From Alectoria sarmentosa (taxonomy: Eukaryota; Ascomycota; Lecanoromycetes; Lecanorales; Parmeliaceae), in the NCBI GenBank assembly GCA_009733775.1, contig WOGZ01000078.1, forward strand, positions 60,887 to 124,886: a DNA stretch of 64,000 nucleotides, in the 5' to 3' direction. A program made the translations under genes and the position numbers. The notes under the pieces were generated by a model. It made no database searches. It had not been told where the DNA came from and worked only from the letters and a program-made list of their open reading frames with translations. Of the stretch, positions 44,519 to 56,864 are shown piece after piece (position 1 is the first letter of the stretch; the number at the start of each line of letters is the position of its first letter).

Positions 44519-46059
44519 TCACAACAGAGCCATGCCAAGAAGCGTGGACAGCGCAACGACGAGACCGCAGGCCATGACGGGAGCGGTGTCACTCATGCGG
44601 CTATCTGCTGCTGATTTCTTGCTTCCAGACGTGCTGGTGGAGGTACTGGTGCTGGTGGCGGTAGGAGCGACAGAGGATCCAGAAGCGAAGGCAACGGAGG
44701 CAGGACCGGAGTTTTGGGAACCACTGCCCGAGAGACCAGGGGCCGTGCCCGCGCCGTTCTTGAGGTATGTGGCCGCGCCCGAAGGGAAAATGGGGAGTTC
44801 GGAGCCAGTTGTCACGTTCCAATTACTGTCTTGGGTTGGGCAAATGGCTGGGGAGCCGCTGGGCCTATATCCTCCGGATCCGGTAGGGTTGGAGGTATTA
44901 GAGAAGGCTGAGGCCAGGCTGGCGAAGTCAGTCAGCTCTGTAACACTGTTGCCATTGATTTCAACGAGACCGTAAAGATCTGCAGGGGCAGTTGTTGTCT
45001 CTTTGCTGTATTCATAAACAAGACCACCGGAATAGCTGGGCGTCATTTGCGAGCCATAAAGAGTGGCGACTTCCTGAAATTGACGAGTGGTCTTTACGCA
45101 GCCGTATTCCGAAAGAAAAAGGGGAATGGAGAAATTGGCAAAGTAATTTGCCTTTGCTTGCCAGGTTGAGCCCTCGAAGGACGAAGGGTCGCACCAAGAG
45201 TAATCGTTGTAAGCGAAGAAGTCACTTCGCGCCATGGCGTCATCACCGCAGTTCATGAAATCAGCGGTTTGGTAGATCAGTGTGTCTACATCGGCGGCAG
45301 AGTACCCAACAGGGATCGAGCGGTATTTTCGTGCACTAATGTAGTTCTTCATATCACGCGTGACGGCCTTGACATATGGTGCAGACGATGTTGTGGCTAC
45401 ACTGTTAATGTCCTCGTTACCGGAGAAGAACAGGAGGGTGTTGCTGTATTTCTGGAATGCATCGATGGTGGAGAAAACGCTCTGGAGGTATTCAGCATTG
45501 TATGACGGCGCTGCATCATCCTGGTTGATCGAATATTTGGGCGTATTCACGTCCAATGCAAGGTAAATACCAGCAGCTGCAAGAGCCGACATACAGGCAT
45601 CGTGACTTTGGCTGTTGTCGACGGTGTAGATACGCACGGTATTGATCTTTAGTTTTTGGAACCTGTTTCGCCTTATCAGCAACCCCTCGAGCATTGGGTC
45701 ATTTTTTTGCTTACTCCGTGATGTCTCGCTCGCAGGTGCTCTGGTCAGCAATTGGGTCAACAGAACCGGAGGAACCGCCTGGGCAAGATGTTGTCAGGCT
45801 TGAGATAGAGTTCAGGGCCGAGGTGATGGCCTACCTGGCTGGTAATCGACACCACGGATATAGAACCGATTGCCTCCAGCAAAAAAGGCTTGCGTCTATA
45901 TCAGCGTTGGCTGTTTCTGCAACAGATGGAAACGATCCTACCATTTCCTTGAACAGAGACCGAGGGGAGCGAGGATGCTCTTTTAAAATAGTGGGGGACC
46001 AGGCTTGCAGAGGCGGTAGTAGCAGTAAGAGCCACGGCAATAGCGTTGATTCCTTTCAT
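44519..46059 (-). CDS. GPI-type 1,3-beta-glucanosyltransferase (GEL/GAS, GH72), 459 aa, 4 exons
   Basis: The enzyme cuts and re-ligates beta-1,3-glucan chains in the cell wall. Exons are 46,059-45,942, 45,888-45,835, 45,778-45,715 and 45,662-44,519, with introns of 53, 56 and 52 bp. Phases close (118+54+64+1144 nt). The protein starts with a signal peptide (MKGINAIAVALTATTASA). The joined GH72 start reads NAFFAGGNRFYIRGVDYQPG. The acid/base Glu lies in FFSGNEDIN (about residue 162) and the nucleophile Glu in FLSEYGC (about 264). There is no X8/CBM43 module; instead a Ser/Thr-rich linker leads to a hydrophobic C-terminus preceded by SGSKKSAADS, typical of GPI attachment. This is the GAS- subfamily without the Cys-rich domain, as in Gel1/Gel2. 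Confidence 0.92.
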
Positions 46060-48447
46060 TTTGATAGTTGGATGGTATTAGATGGATAGAGTATGAAAGT
46101 GAGTAGGAGTTGTTGGGACGTTGTTGTTGTTGTTGTTGATTGAGCAGACAAAGAAACTTCTTGTAATCGTAATCGAACCAAGGGTCGAGGGAGTGACTGT
46201 GGCGTTATTTTAATTATTAAAGGAATTGACCGCGTGAACGAGTGAGCGGTATGAAGAATGAAGTGAGAGGTGAGAAGTGAGAAGAGAGATGGAAGAAGAG
46301 CGTTGTTGAAGAGAAGAAGGTGTTGAAATTAGGAGGAATTGAAGAATCTTGAGTCTCAGGGGCTTATGGGGGGCTTCGGGGGAAAGAGGTTAGCTTGGGC
46401 GCTACTGGTAGTGAGTGTTTTGACTGTTGCGAACCTTGTTGAATATGGCAACGATATTCGCCCGCCAGCGCCTCTCTTAAAATAGAACTTTGATAAGGGG
46501 TTTATCGAAATTCGAAATTACTTTGGAAGACTTTTACTTTTTATATTGCTGATACTGTACCGTAAAGTAGCCTGATACTTTCACTTTGTAGCCGCCTGTC
46601 TTTTGATCAATGCGAGTCGCCTCTGCTTTGCTAACCTGCCGCCTGCTCCGATCCCCGGGCAGATTCATGCATACAGACTCTTCCACAGGCAACACGCAAC
46701 GCACTCAAGACTGTAGCTCCAGAGCCAAGGATCTTGGCTACTGACAGACTAGACAGAGCACCTTCTTGAACCACGGGACCGGCAGAGCGAACCAGCGCTT
46801 TGGTATGATTGCTTCCATGATAATTCTCGTTGGGAAGCTGGCGTTCTTCTCTGAGTGCAGTTGCCCGAGCAAATCAGCTGTCGGCTCGACGAGTATAAGT
46901 ACGACCTTTCTCACAGGGTTCGGTGTTGTTTCTCGTTTTGCTACAGTCAAGTATAACTAAATCGTCACGTTCGTGTGTGACATTCCTGCGTCGCATTGGC
47001 TCAGATCAATCGAGAGATTGCTTATATTCGGGTTGCTGTTTGCTAGGGGTTGACCCAAGTACAAGAATAAGACAGTCCGACTGTGTCAAAGATATCTTTC
47101 TCTTGTACGGCGGCAAGTCCCCAATTCACTTGCGATATCCAAGCCAAAGCCATGCCAGGACTTGTGTCCGAGCTCTGTTGACAAAATCGTCTTCTCTTTC
47201 ATCTCGTGTATCACTTGACGTGCTTGGTCGCAATCGGTTGCCCTTATACATGATCCCACCTATCATTTCATCACTCTGTGTCTTCTGCCTATGCAACTGA
47301 GCTCCTGCGACCGCTAGCTTGCTTAATAATTCTTCGTTCAGCATTGATTTGTCTGCCTCTTTCCTGGCTTCCATACTCCGAAATGTATCTCAGCGTCCCC
47401 GTAAGTCAACCTCACCTTTTCACTGGCTCCTATATCCGCTTCTCTATGTTTGGCTCGCAATCATTGTTCAAGAATTGAACACTACGGCGAAGCTCCAAAT
47501 TTGTGACTAGTCTTGACGTCAAGCTTTCATCCTTCGAGGTGACCCAAGGGTCTTCTCATGACTGCCTTGGCACGTAACAAAAAGTTTGACTTTCGACCCT
47601 CTTCTCCCAACTCCATTCCAATGTCCCATTTTGTCCACCACCATTCCGCAGTTCGTCTCATCCGATAGCAAAGTCCTCAGTCTCTTCGACATCCATGTTA
47701 GCTTCTTCGCTGCCACTTACCAGACTATGATGAGTAGTTCAAAGGGTTGTCTCCATCAGTCTGATTCCTCTGATTGACGACTCCCGCGATGCAGGTATTA
47801 GGATTACTGCGGCGAGTGCACATGTGACCTCTGGGCATTCAGCCTGGATGCTGGAAGGATTCCTGCGACTGGTGGCCAAACATGGGTATTGGCAGGAAGA
47901 GATAGAACTGCGGGAGCGAGATAGTGGGTTGCTGGCAGTGAGGATAATTGAGGTGGTTGACTGTTGGTTCATAGTCTGTCGGCATAGTGGAGGGAAAGTG
48001 CAGACTCATTGCAGCTGTTAGCAAGGAGCTTTATAAAATGCCTCTCTGAGAGCAACTGGGGGTCCATAGCCATTAAATTAGGGTGGTTAGACGAGCAGGA
48101 CGATTCGGTGCAGTGACTATCTTATCGACCTACTGGGCAGTATGTGTTGGGCAGAGTCGGATGATATTCCATTAATTTGACTAGGTAATTTTACCGTCAC
48201 CACCGTCGTGTTCTTCGTATTTCATCGGCTTATCGATAAGAATTGTGTTTACTCACTAAAAATGACTAAAACACGCGTAGCGCGTCAAGCTCTAACGCGA
48301 CTTCCAATCATGTACAACAGTCCAAAGCTCTCCAACCAAATCCTTCTCCTTCCAAGTTACTCACTCTGCCACATTCTTGCATCCACATCGGTCATTGTCT
48401 AAAAGCGTCAATTATTCTACAGCGTAGAGGGGTGCACAACGGCCAGC
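46060..48447. other. intergenic region
   Basis: The first part, 46,060-46,420, is purine-rich on + and is presumably the leader/promoter of the GH72 gene. Beyond it I see only short frames on both strands with no recognisable product. Confidence 0.5.
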
Positions 48448-51400
48448 ATGGCGGATTCGCGGTAAGAACATTTTCTTGTCTCTCAATGTATGTAGATATG
48501 ACGGAGCTCCAGCTTACTTCTGCCTGCCAGCTTTCTCCATGACCTGGCCATCAAATGCAAACCAGTGGCGACTGCCAAACCCTCGACAATATGGGTGGCC
48601 GTCCTTCGAATCGACAAATTGCCGAGCGAAGACAGCACGGAGGAAGATTTTCTTTGGATCAAATGCCACTCAGTGAGTCTATTGCGATTTTCCGAGACTG
48701 GTTTCGCGGGCTCCAATTCACTGTATTCCGTTCTCATCCTTCAGTCTACGAAATCGTCACTGCCTCCCATAGAAGGACTTGGCCTGATTTTTTACTAGAG
48801 GATTGCCTCACAGACTATTTACGACCAGTACCAGCTGAAATGCCCGCCCGGCGAGGACTGGGTCCTGAAGCACGAGTCCAGACTAGCGAATCTTACCACC
48901 ACAATGGCTGATCTTGATACCTACAAAGACAAAGTCATCGTTTTTGAGGCAATCAAGGCTTCAGATACCGGTCGCCTGGTCACTCGTCAGCCTCTCCAAC
49001 CTACCAATACTCAATTGTTCTCTCCTCCCAGAGAATTATCGCACAAATCTGCGGGTACCAGACCAAGCTTTGACGGCGCTTCAGACGAGAACCAGACCCC
49101 ATCATCAGCCATGTCATACGGTTCTCTCCACCCAAGCAAAGCTATGCATGGGCAGGCTTCACATCCGAGCACCAACATACTTACCCCATCACCCTCGTCA
49201 GAACACATGTCTCGGGCTCCAGGCTCCAATTCTCATACTTCAAGCTCGACTTTTCGATCTTCAACACTTCCTCACTCTTCGGTCAGCCGCATGACTCCCC
49301 ACTCGGGGGCTACAAACCCATTATTGACATCCGATCATGCCGTCAGCAGCGTCGATATGGCTGGTTTCGATCGATACTTTGCCAGTTGGCAAGACAGAAT
49401 TCGGTGGTCGTACCCTGATTACGATGACGGTACGCATGTACTCGCATTTCTAAATACTGTCTATGATTAACTCATGATTTCAGGACAAATCTACGACTCC
49501 CTTCGTCGGAGTTGGACCAATGTGCCTCCCGTTGAGAGAGCAAGTTATGCAGCGCAAGCAGCGTCGTCCGATCACCAAATCCACGGCATCAAGCATGAGC
49601 CAACTGGGGAAACCAAAGTTCACAATACGCCACCCATGGTTGAGCCCCCAGTCTCCGCTGCTGAGCTCGAAGAACAGAAGCACAAGAGCTTCCAGCTTCA
49701 AACGCTTCTTAAAGACGCAGGACCTAAGATGTTGGAAACGAGTGTAGAGCAGGGTGTCAAGCTTCTTGACCAGCTTAAAGCTCCTCTGCTTAACAAGATG
49801 GGGAACAGCCCCGATGCTGAGCAATGGATCCAACAAATTGACCAACTCATCAAACAGGCTGTCAGGACTAAGACCGTCATTGGTGTTGTTGGAAACACTG
49901 GCGCCGGAAAATCTTCAGTGATCAACGCTATGCTTGACGAGGAAAGACTTGTACCCACCAACTGTATGAGAGCTTGTACAGCAGTCGTCACTGAAATCTC
50001 GTACAATCATGAAGAGAAGCCATACCGTGCGCAGATTGAATTCATATCGCCCGCTGACTGGGAGAAGGAGTTGAAAACTCTTTTCCAAGACCTGTTGGAC
50101 GGAGATGGCAAAGTCTCGCGAGATTGTGCAAACGAGGATACTGACGCCGGGATCGCGTATGCAAAGATAAAAGCAGTCTATCCTCGCAAGACGAAAGAAG
50201 ACATAGCCAACAGCAGTATCCAAACAATGTTGCGAGAAGTATCCCATGTCCTCGGTAAAAGCAGAAATATTGAGGAGACTGATTCGCTTGTATTCTACAA
50301 GAAATTGCAGAGTTTCGTTGACAGCAAAGAGAAGTCTACCGGTAATAAGGACAAAGACAAGAAGAAGGAGCGCAAGGAGATGGAATTTTGGCCATTGATT
50401 CGAGTTGTCAGAATCTTTGTGAAGTCTCGAGCACTTGCTACTGGTGCTGTCATCGTGGATCTTCCTGGTGTTCACGATGCCAATGCTGCCCGTGCCGCAG
50501 TAGCAGAGGGTTATATGAAGCAATGCACTGGACTGTGGATCGTAGCTCCGATTAACCGCGCTGTTGACGACAAGGCAGCCAAGTCATTGCTTGGGGAGTC
50601 GTTTAAGCGACAGCTGAAGATGGATGGAGGTTTCAATTCGGTCACCTTCATTTGCAGCAAAACCGATGATATTAGTCTCGAAGAGGCGCAGGACTCTCTT
50701 GGCCTGAGCGATGAAATGGAGCCCGATTGGGAAGAACTGGAAAAGCTTGGAAAAAAGACTAAGTCGATGAAGAAACAGATGGACGAAATGAAAGACACCA
50801 AAGCCGTTTTCGGTGAATCCATGAACGACATCGATGAGCAAGTAGAGATCTGGGATGGATTGAAGGAAAAACTTGAAGGTGGCAAGACGGTTTTCCCACC
50901 CAAATCGAAGGCTGCAGGTAGGAAACGAAAAGGCAATAGCAGCGACAAAGCCCGCAAGAAGCAACGGAAAACGAAGTCAAGCGATGACGAAAGCGACGAT
51001 GTCGAGGACAGCAACCTCAGTGACAACTCGGACGAAGATGGAAAAGGATCTGAAGATGATTCTGGAAGCCAAGAACCCTTGACCGAGGAGCAAGTAGTGG
51101 CAAAGCTCCAAGAGCTTCGCGCAACTAAAAAGGAAGCTCGATCCCAGAGAAGTGAAATCACGGAGCAAATCAATCAAATACGAAGAGAGATCGACGAAAG
51201 CAAGAAAGCCGAAGAAATAATAGAGAGGTACGTACATTTCTGAATAAATTCTTCCTATATTGCGGCACCTCGGGGTTGCACGCCTTCTTGGGAGCAGAAA
51301 GCTCCTCTACTTTCCAGAACTGTCTTGTTACTCAGGTGAAACGCCGCAATCTGACATCGAAAGGGTCTTCCTACTCTTTGAACTGGTTTCGTTCCTTGGT

Positions 51401-53774
51401 TCTTTTACCCCAAAAAGCGACGCTGACTTCGAAATCTGCATAGCAAAATGTCTGCCATGTGCATTTCCGGAAGGAATGCGTATTCCAAAGGCGCCATTCA
51501 GCAGGATTTCGCCGCCGGTATCAAAGAACTTGACCAGGAACTTGCCGCTGAAGAGGACGAGGAGAACTTCAATCCTGACGCTGAGATCCGGGATTATGAC
51601 GATGTTGCTCGGGGTTTACCCGTCTTCTGTGTCTCCTCTCGTGGCTACCAGAAATTGCAAGGCCGTCTTCGCAAAGATCCTCACATCGCCGGATTCACAA
51701 GTATTGAGGAGACCGAGATACCTCAATTGCAAGCTCATTGCGAGAAACTCACCGAGACGGGCCGATCAGCCAACTGTAGGACCTTTATCAACAAGCTGAG
51801 CCAGCTGCTGAACTCCTTAACTCTCTGGGCGTCCAGCGATGGAACTAGTGCAAATATGACCGCCGAACAGAGAGCAAGAGAAGCAAGATACTTACAAAAG
51901 GGGCTGAAATCCCTTGAGAGTGTAAGTGCGCGGGGTCCTGATTCCATGTATAAGTAGGACACCCTTCACATTTGTCTGGTCTTCTGCAAGAAAGAGGGTA
52001 GCAAGACGAAAATACACTGTTTACATCTTTCACATTTGTCTGTTTTTCTGCAAGAAAGAGGGTAGTAGTTTGGAAGTCTACGGTCTACCGCGGGAAAGCA
52101 TCATAGCTGTACGGTAGACTTGCTTGAATAAACTATGCTAATGCTTTACTACTTTAGGGCCTCGAGACCGCCGTTAAGACCGCTTGCAAGGAACTCGGTG
52201 ATGAGTTCGCAGACAACATCTATGATAAATACGGTAAGTCAACCGTAAGTTTGTGGACTCAGCCCTGACAGAAAGGCCGTAGAAACCGCAGTTTCGAATG
52301 CCACCAACGATTCAATCGCGACTACTCTCAAATGGGGGGCACCTGTCAATCGCGAAGATCGCACAGCCGGTGGACTCCACTGGAGCACCTATAAAGCCAT
52401 TTGTCGACGTAACGGAATCTATACGAATGGTCAAGGACCGCATGTAAGTCATCGCTTGTCCTTGTCCAGGGTAACATAATGCTAATCCATATTTTCCTAG
52501 GAATGGAACGTGGAGCTGTAAGTAATGAATTAAGGGAGCTCCTGAAACTTTCTGTTAACAGTCGTTAGCGCTGAACCTATGATGAAGTTACTTGCTTCTG
52601 GATGGGAGAAGTAAGTCGCTATCCAATAACGCGGCTATTTTCCACTTTGTTGACACTGGAAAAGGGCCTTTTCACGCCGCTCTCCAATGGTGATGGCCAG
52701 CTTCGCCCGCAACGCATCTGCTTGCCTGAAAAAATTTCACAAGGACATCGAGGCCCGAGCTCGTCAAATAGGTACAGGCATCGCTGGGCTCCATATGTTG
52801 CAGCAGCAGGTCGTAAATTACGAGAATCTCTTGAAGGACCTCTCTGCGACCGTAAAAGACACGATCAATACTAATCAAAAGGAGATCAATCGTGAATTCG
52901 TTCCAGTCATCGAGCAAGCGATGGCGGCTGCGTATGAGGCATGTGTCGAGGAGCGAGGTAAGCCCTGATACTCCTGCCGGACCGACCACTGGCTAATCGC
53001 GACAGGTGCCGGGAGCTTTGCTCGTATGAAAGCAGCAATGAATAGTCACGTGGCCCAAGAACGCCATACCATGTTCCAGTCGAGCACAGAAAATGTCAAA
53101 ACCCGGCTCAGCGTCATGCTTAAAGAGCTGGAAGTGTACATGAATGACAAAGCTGACGAAGTCTACATTGCGATGCGGCGCGATTACAATTCGGTTCTGG
53201 GTGGGGGGGAAGTACCTCAGAACGGCGAAATTCTGCCAAAGACGCAACGCCTTGTGCGTAAGGAGATCATGCATATTGTAGATGGGGTACGTACATTCTC
53301 GTGCAGACTCTTCCTATTTGGGTCATGATACCTCTTTGGACTCTCTCACTACTCGGCTTTTTTCCTTAGGAAATGCTGACCTCGAAACCTTTATAGGTCG
53401 AGAAAGTGTTCATGAAGGTTGCTGGTATTGAGGTCAAGGATGAGGAGGACAAAGAGGTCGCTCGTCACGACGACGACGAGGATGGGGAACGTGTTGAGAA
53501 GAAAGAGGAGGAGGAAGACGGCAAGGTTAAGGGAGAGACAAGTCCATCACTCAGCCAAGTTGGAGACCAAGAACAGCCTAACCGAGAGGAACCTTCGGAC
53601 GTACCAATGGCAGACGCAGACTCTGATCAAGAGTCAGGAAGGAAGCTGAAGAGTGCTGAAGCTCAGGAACGATCGGACGGTGCAAAGGGGGACAGCGACA
53701 GCGACAGCGACAGCGTTAGCGACAGCGGCGATTCGGATGGATCGGAGGGCTCTCCTGGTTTCGAGTCGAATTAG
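48448..53774 (+). CDS. SLIP-GC (NUGGC)-like, dynamin-related large GTPase, 1,415 aa, 12 exons
   Basis: Exons are 48448-48461, 48531-48672, 48799-49429, 49484-51227, 51444-51921, 52158-52233, 52292-52443, 52501-52517 (17 nt), 52569-52610, 52665-52957, 53006-53286 and 53397-53774; the sum is 4,248 nt and all phases close. The GTPase core has G1 GNTGAGKSS near residue 400, an IPTNC-like switch (LVPTNCMRACTAVVTE), G3 DLPGVHD near 587 and G4 SKTDD near 653. Then come a Lys/Asp/Ser-rich insert, coiled-coil segments, ISGRNAYSKGAIQQDFAAGI, a conserved KWGAPVNREDRTAGGLHWSTY block, and an acidic Ser-Asp tail. These features match the fungal proteins similar to nuclear GTPase SLIP-GC. The N-terminal 260 residues are Ser/Pro-rich. 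The first two exons are the least certain; the next in-frame Met is at 48,904. Confidence 0.75.
51965..52065. repeat. 37-nt direct repeat inside intron 5 of the GTPase gene
   Basis: Copies at 51,965-52,001 and 52,029-52,065 share TTCACATTTGTCTG and CTGCAAGAAAGAGGGTAG with two mismatches, 64 bp apart. Confidence 0.85.
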
Positions 53775-54080
53775 AGCTTTTCTTCAACCGGGCTTCCTGC
53801 TCCGGGGTCTTCTTTCCGAAACACTTAGCACATTGATCTGCATGCGTCTGTCTTCGATGGATAGGTGGACATGTTCTTGCTCCCACGAGCTTGTGGTATT
53901 TCAATTCTATCGGCTCCTGGTCAGTATCAAGTACTATTCTAACCACCAAATTCAGCCGAGGCAGAACAATACATACCCAGATTAAACGAATTGCAAGGTA
54001 ACTCGCGCTCCATTGAACATGCAGGTGACCAATTTACGAACAATCAAGCCACCTCAATCCTGCGCGGACTAGGCCCACCA
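53775..54080. other. short convergent intergenic region
   Basis: This is the space between the GTPase stop codon and the 3' end of the dienelactone hydrolase-like gene. Nothing was recognised. Confidence 0.5.
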
Positions 54081-54989
54081 TTAATCGGGTACCAACCATC
54101 TCCCAAAGAAATCAACAGCCTGGTCCTCTGCCATCTGCCCGCGCCTCTTCTCGTCTTCGTCTCCAGGATTCCCACGAATCGCAAATCCATGCTTTGCTCC
54201 GTCCACCACATTCATCTCGAACATGGCGCCCCTCTTCCCTTCGGCATTCAACTCTCCCTCTTTCCTTGAGAAAATCTCCTTGATCATCTCATATCCCTCC
54301 GGCTTGAGTAGAAAATCCATCGACCCACTACTGATACACAATGGCATCTTCACCGCTTCTACATCCATGGGCAACACCAATTGGCTGGGATGGGCGGTGA
54401 AGCCGCAATCCAGCAACGGTTTGCCGAACGACGATCTCTCAGTGTCCTGACAGAGCAACGTGACGTATTCCCACCCCAGCAGAATCCAGCGGCGCCAATG
54501 GGCAAGGAGGTGGAAGAGCGCAGAGAGGAGAAGAAGGAAAAGATTCGGGGTTTGCAGATCGAAGCACGACATATGGGTCATGGCCCTGAGGCCCGGAAAT
54601 ATCTTATGGAGGATGGGTGTCTTGGCGTCTGTGACGGTGTGGACGGTCGACAGGAGGCTGGGATCCATGACATATCCTAGCCCGACTGGTCAGCAAGGCC
54701 AGCCTACCTTCCTGGATAGACCAAAACTTTGGGGTTCTCACCGTTCATGAAATCAGGGAGATAGACCAGATAATCGCCCCTTTCCGCGTACCTATCGGCC
54801 AGGACCCGCGAATTGTTGAGACCAGCCGAATATACCGGGTATGATGACCACTATACCCTTGGCATCAACGCCAGAGGGCGGACCCGTCACATAAGTCTTG
54901 AGGCCGTGCACAGTCTCTTCTCGGCCCAAGGGAGTGCCTTCATGAAGCACACCAGAGGCACAGTCTTTGCAGGGCATTGAGGCTGCCAT
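54081..54989 (-). pseudogene. dienelactone hydrolase-family gene broken by frameshifts
   Basis: The first segment (54,989 to about 54,825) reads MPCKDCASGVLHEGTP and IVVIIPGIFGW. It should continue as NNSRVLADRYAERGDYLVYL, but that lies in another frame from about 54,817. An intact intron (54,741-54,677, GTGAGA..TAG) follows FMNG. Beyond it HTVTDAKTPILHKIF is in one frame, PRIFSFFSSLRSS and the nucleophile block GAAGFCWGG in a second (about 54,565-54,475), and YVTLLCQDTE again in the first. Downstream, LLDCGFTAHPS, SGSMDFLL (catalytic Asp region) and GAKHGFAIRG (catalytic His) are intact to the stop at 54,081. That makes at least three frame changes, one next to the catalytic Cys. It is a decaying gene unless the assembly has several indel errors. 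Confidence 0.72.
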
Positions 54990-55330
54990 CGTCGTCGGGT
55001 AGGAAGTGGAAAGACCAGAAGGAAAAGCGGGGCGGTATATATTATATATGTGTATTGCGATTTCTAACAGTCAGCGAGGAGGATTGAAAACAACAAGGCG
55101 ACGGGCTTAATGCGGAGCGGAGACCGTTATTTCCATCGTGCAGGTTGAGCGAAGAGAACGATGTAAGGTACTTTACCCTTGTATTGTAACTAGTACTAAT
55201 ACTAGCACTTTACAGAGGTCGACACGATTTCAACAGTCATCTATAGTCACCATTAATAGTCCCTATTCAATTGATTCTATTCATTATTATCTCGTACTCC
55301 GCCTCGCCTTTGTAATCGTGATATATCATA
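54990..55330. other. transition from gene-bearing to AT-rich DNA
   Basis: No gene was seen. Composition shifts within about 200 bp, and from about 55,330 the sequence is AT-rich with RIP character. Confidence 0.6.
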
Positions 55331-56618
55331 AAAAAAAGTGATAAATCAAAATGGTCTCGAATGTCAAAAGATTATGAATCCTTTTTTATTAATAAACAAC
55401 TTCTTTTCACTCAAAACACGTTTGAGATCATTTTTAAATATTTTATAAATGATTTTAATGCCTTCTCTCGAAAAAGCGTATCTCGAATTGTTATCGAGAT
55501 TATATTTTATATGATGTTCACGATAATAATTAAAGCAATCGATTAATTAAATAATAAAAAGCTTTTAATAATAATGCAACGTCTAAAATAATTTATTAAA
55601 CGCATCGAAAACGACGTTATAATTATGAAACATTCGACAATCGATATTATTATTATAAATATTTATTTCGATTTTATAAAAATGTGAGCGAAAGAATTCT
55701 TTATCGCATCGTTATTATTTTCATAAAGCATCATAATCTTTTATTCTTTTTAATCAATTTTGATATTAAAAAGCGAAGTTAAAATGAAACGTTAAATCAT
55801 TATTAAATTTAAAAATAACGACGTTAAAAAACGTTATTATAAACAATTTTTTAAAAATTTAAAAATTTATATTAAAATCCGTTTCAAAGCATATTCAACG
55901 TTGAAAACAATTAAAATCGAAATTATTATTTAATTCAAATCAAAGAACATTCAATTTTTTATAAAAATTTAAAAAGACGTCGAAATCTTGAAAAATGTTA
56001 AAAACGTCAAAGATTAAATAACGTGTTTTGATAAAAACGCGTTTGTTTTGATTCTCATTTTTAAAATAATGATTTATAATATTTTAATTAAGATTTATCA
56101 ATTTTCAAAAAATATCGAGTTTTTCGTCAAAACGATTATTTAAATAAATATACATTGCATTTAAAAAATCGATATTCGATATATCGAATAATTAAATAAA
56201 ATTAAAAATTAAAAATTCATTAATGTTTTTTTCAGCAATAATAATGAAATTCTTAAAAGTTTATTATATTAATATTATTTAAAATGTTGAATTAAATTGA
56301 TTTTTATTAAGAGAAAACGAATATTATAATTATAAAAAATACGTTTATAAAAGTCGAATCATTAAATATTTTCAATGTTAAAAATCAAATTATATTATTT
56401 TTATATATGATTTTAAAATCTCAATTTGCGTATATTACGCTCAAAAACATGATTTTAAAAAATACGAGAAATATTAAAAAATAAGCTTTTAATTTAAGTG
56501 CGTTAATTGTTAAAATTCATATAAAGTTCATAATTTTAAATGTAAACGTATTAAAATAATCGCTTAAAAAGTAATAAAGAAACGTTAAAAATTTCAAATC
56601 GCATATTTTAAAAATAAA

Positions 56619-56864
56619 AATTATTTTTTCATTGAAAATATTCAATCGACGAAAAAAAGTTAATTAATTATTTTTTCATTGAAAATATTCAATCGACGAA
56701 AAAAAGTTAATTAATTATTTTTTCATTGAAAATATTCAATCGACGAAAAAAAGTTAATTAATTATTTTTTCATTGAAAATATTCAATCGACGAAAAAAAG
56801 TTAATTAATTATTTTTTCATTGAAAATATTCAATCGACGAAAAAAAGTTAATTAATTATTTTTT
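56619..56864. repeat. five perfect tandem copies of a 47-bp repeat
   Basis: Units start at 56,619, 56,666, 56,713, 56,760 and 56,807 and are identical by eye; a partial sixth covers 56,854-56,864. Each contains ATTGAA-AATA-TTCAAT, a small inverted repeat, and CGACGAAAAAAAGTTAATT. Confidence 0.9.

Noticed and set aside
49915..51237. Long minus-strand frames opposite the GTPase gene (for example 49,915-50,523 and 50,511-51,173)
   Set aside because: They mirror codon structure of a clearly coding plus strand with GTPase motifs and have no family features themselves.
53407..53774. Acidic Ser-Asp C-terminus as a separate small gene
   Set aside because: An acceptor at 53,396 joins it in phase to the preceding GTPase exon (IVDG to VEKVFMK), so it is the protein's tail.
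56619..56864. CRISPR-like appearance of the 47-bp repeats
   Set aside because: The copies are directly contiguous with no spacers and the organism is a eukaryote; this is a plain tandem repeat.
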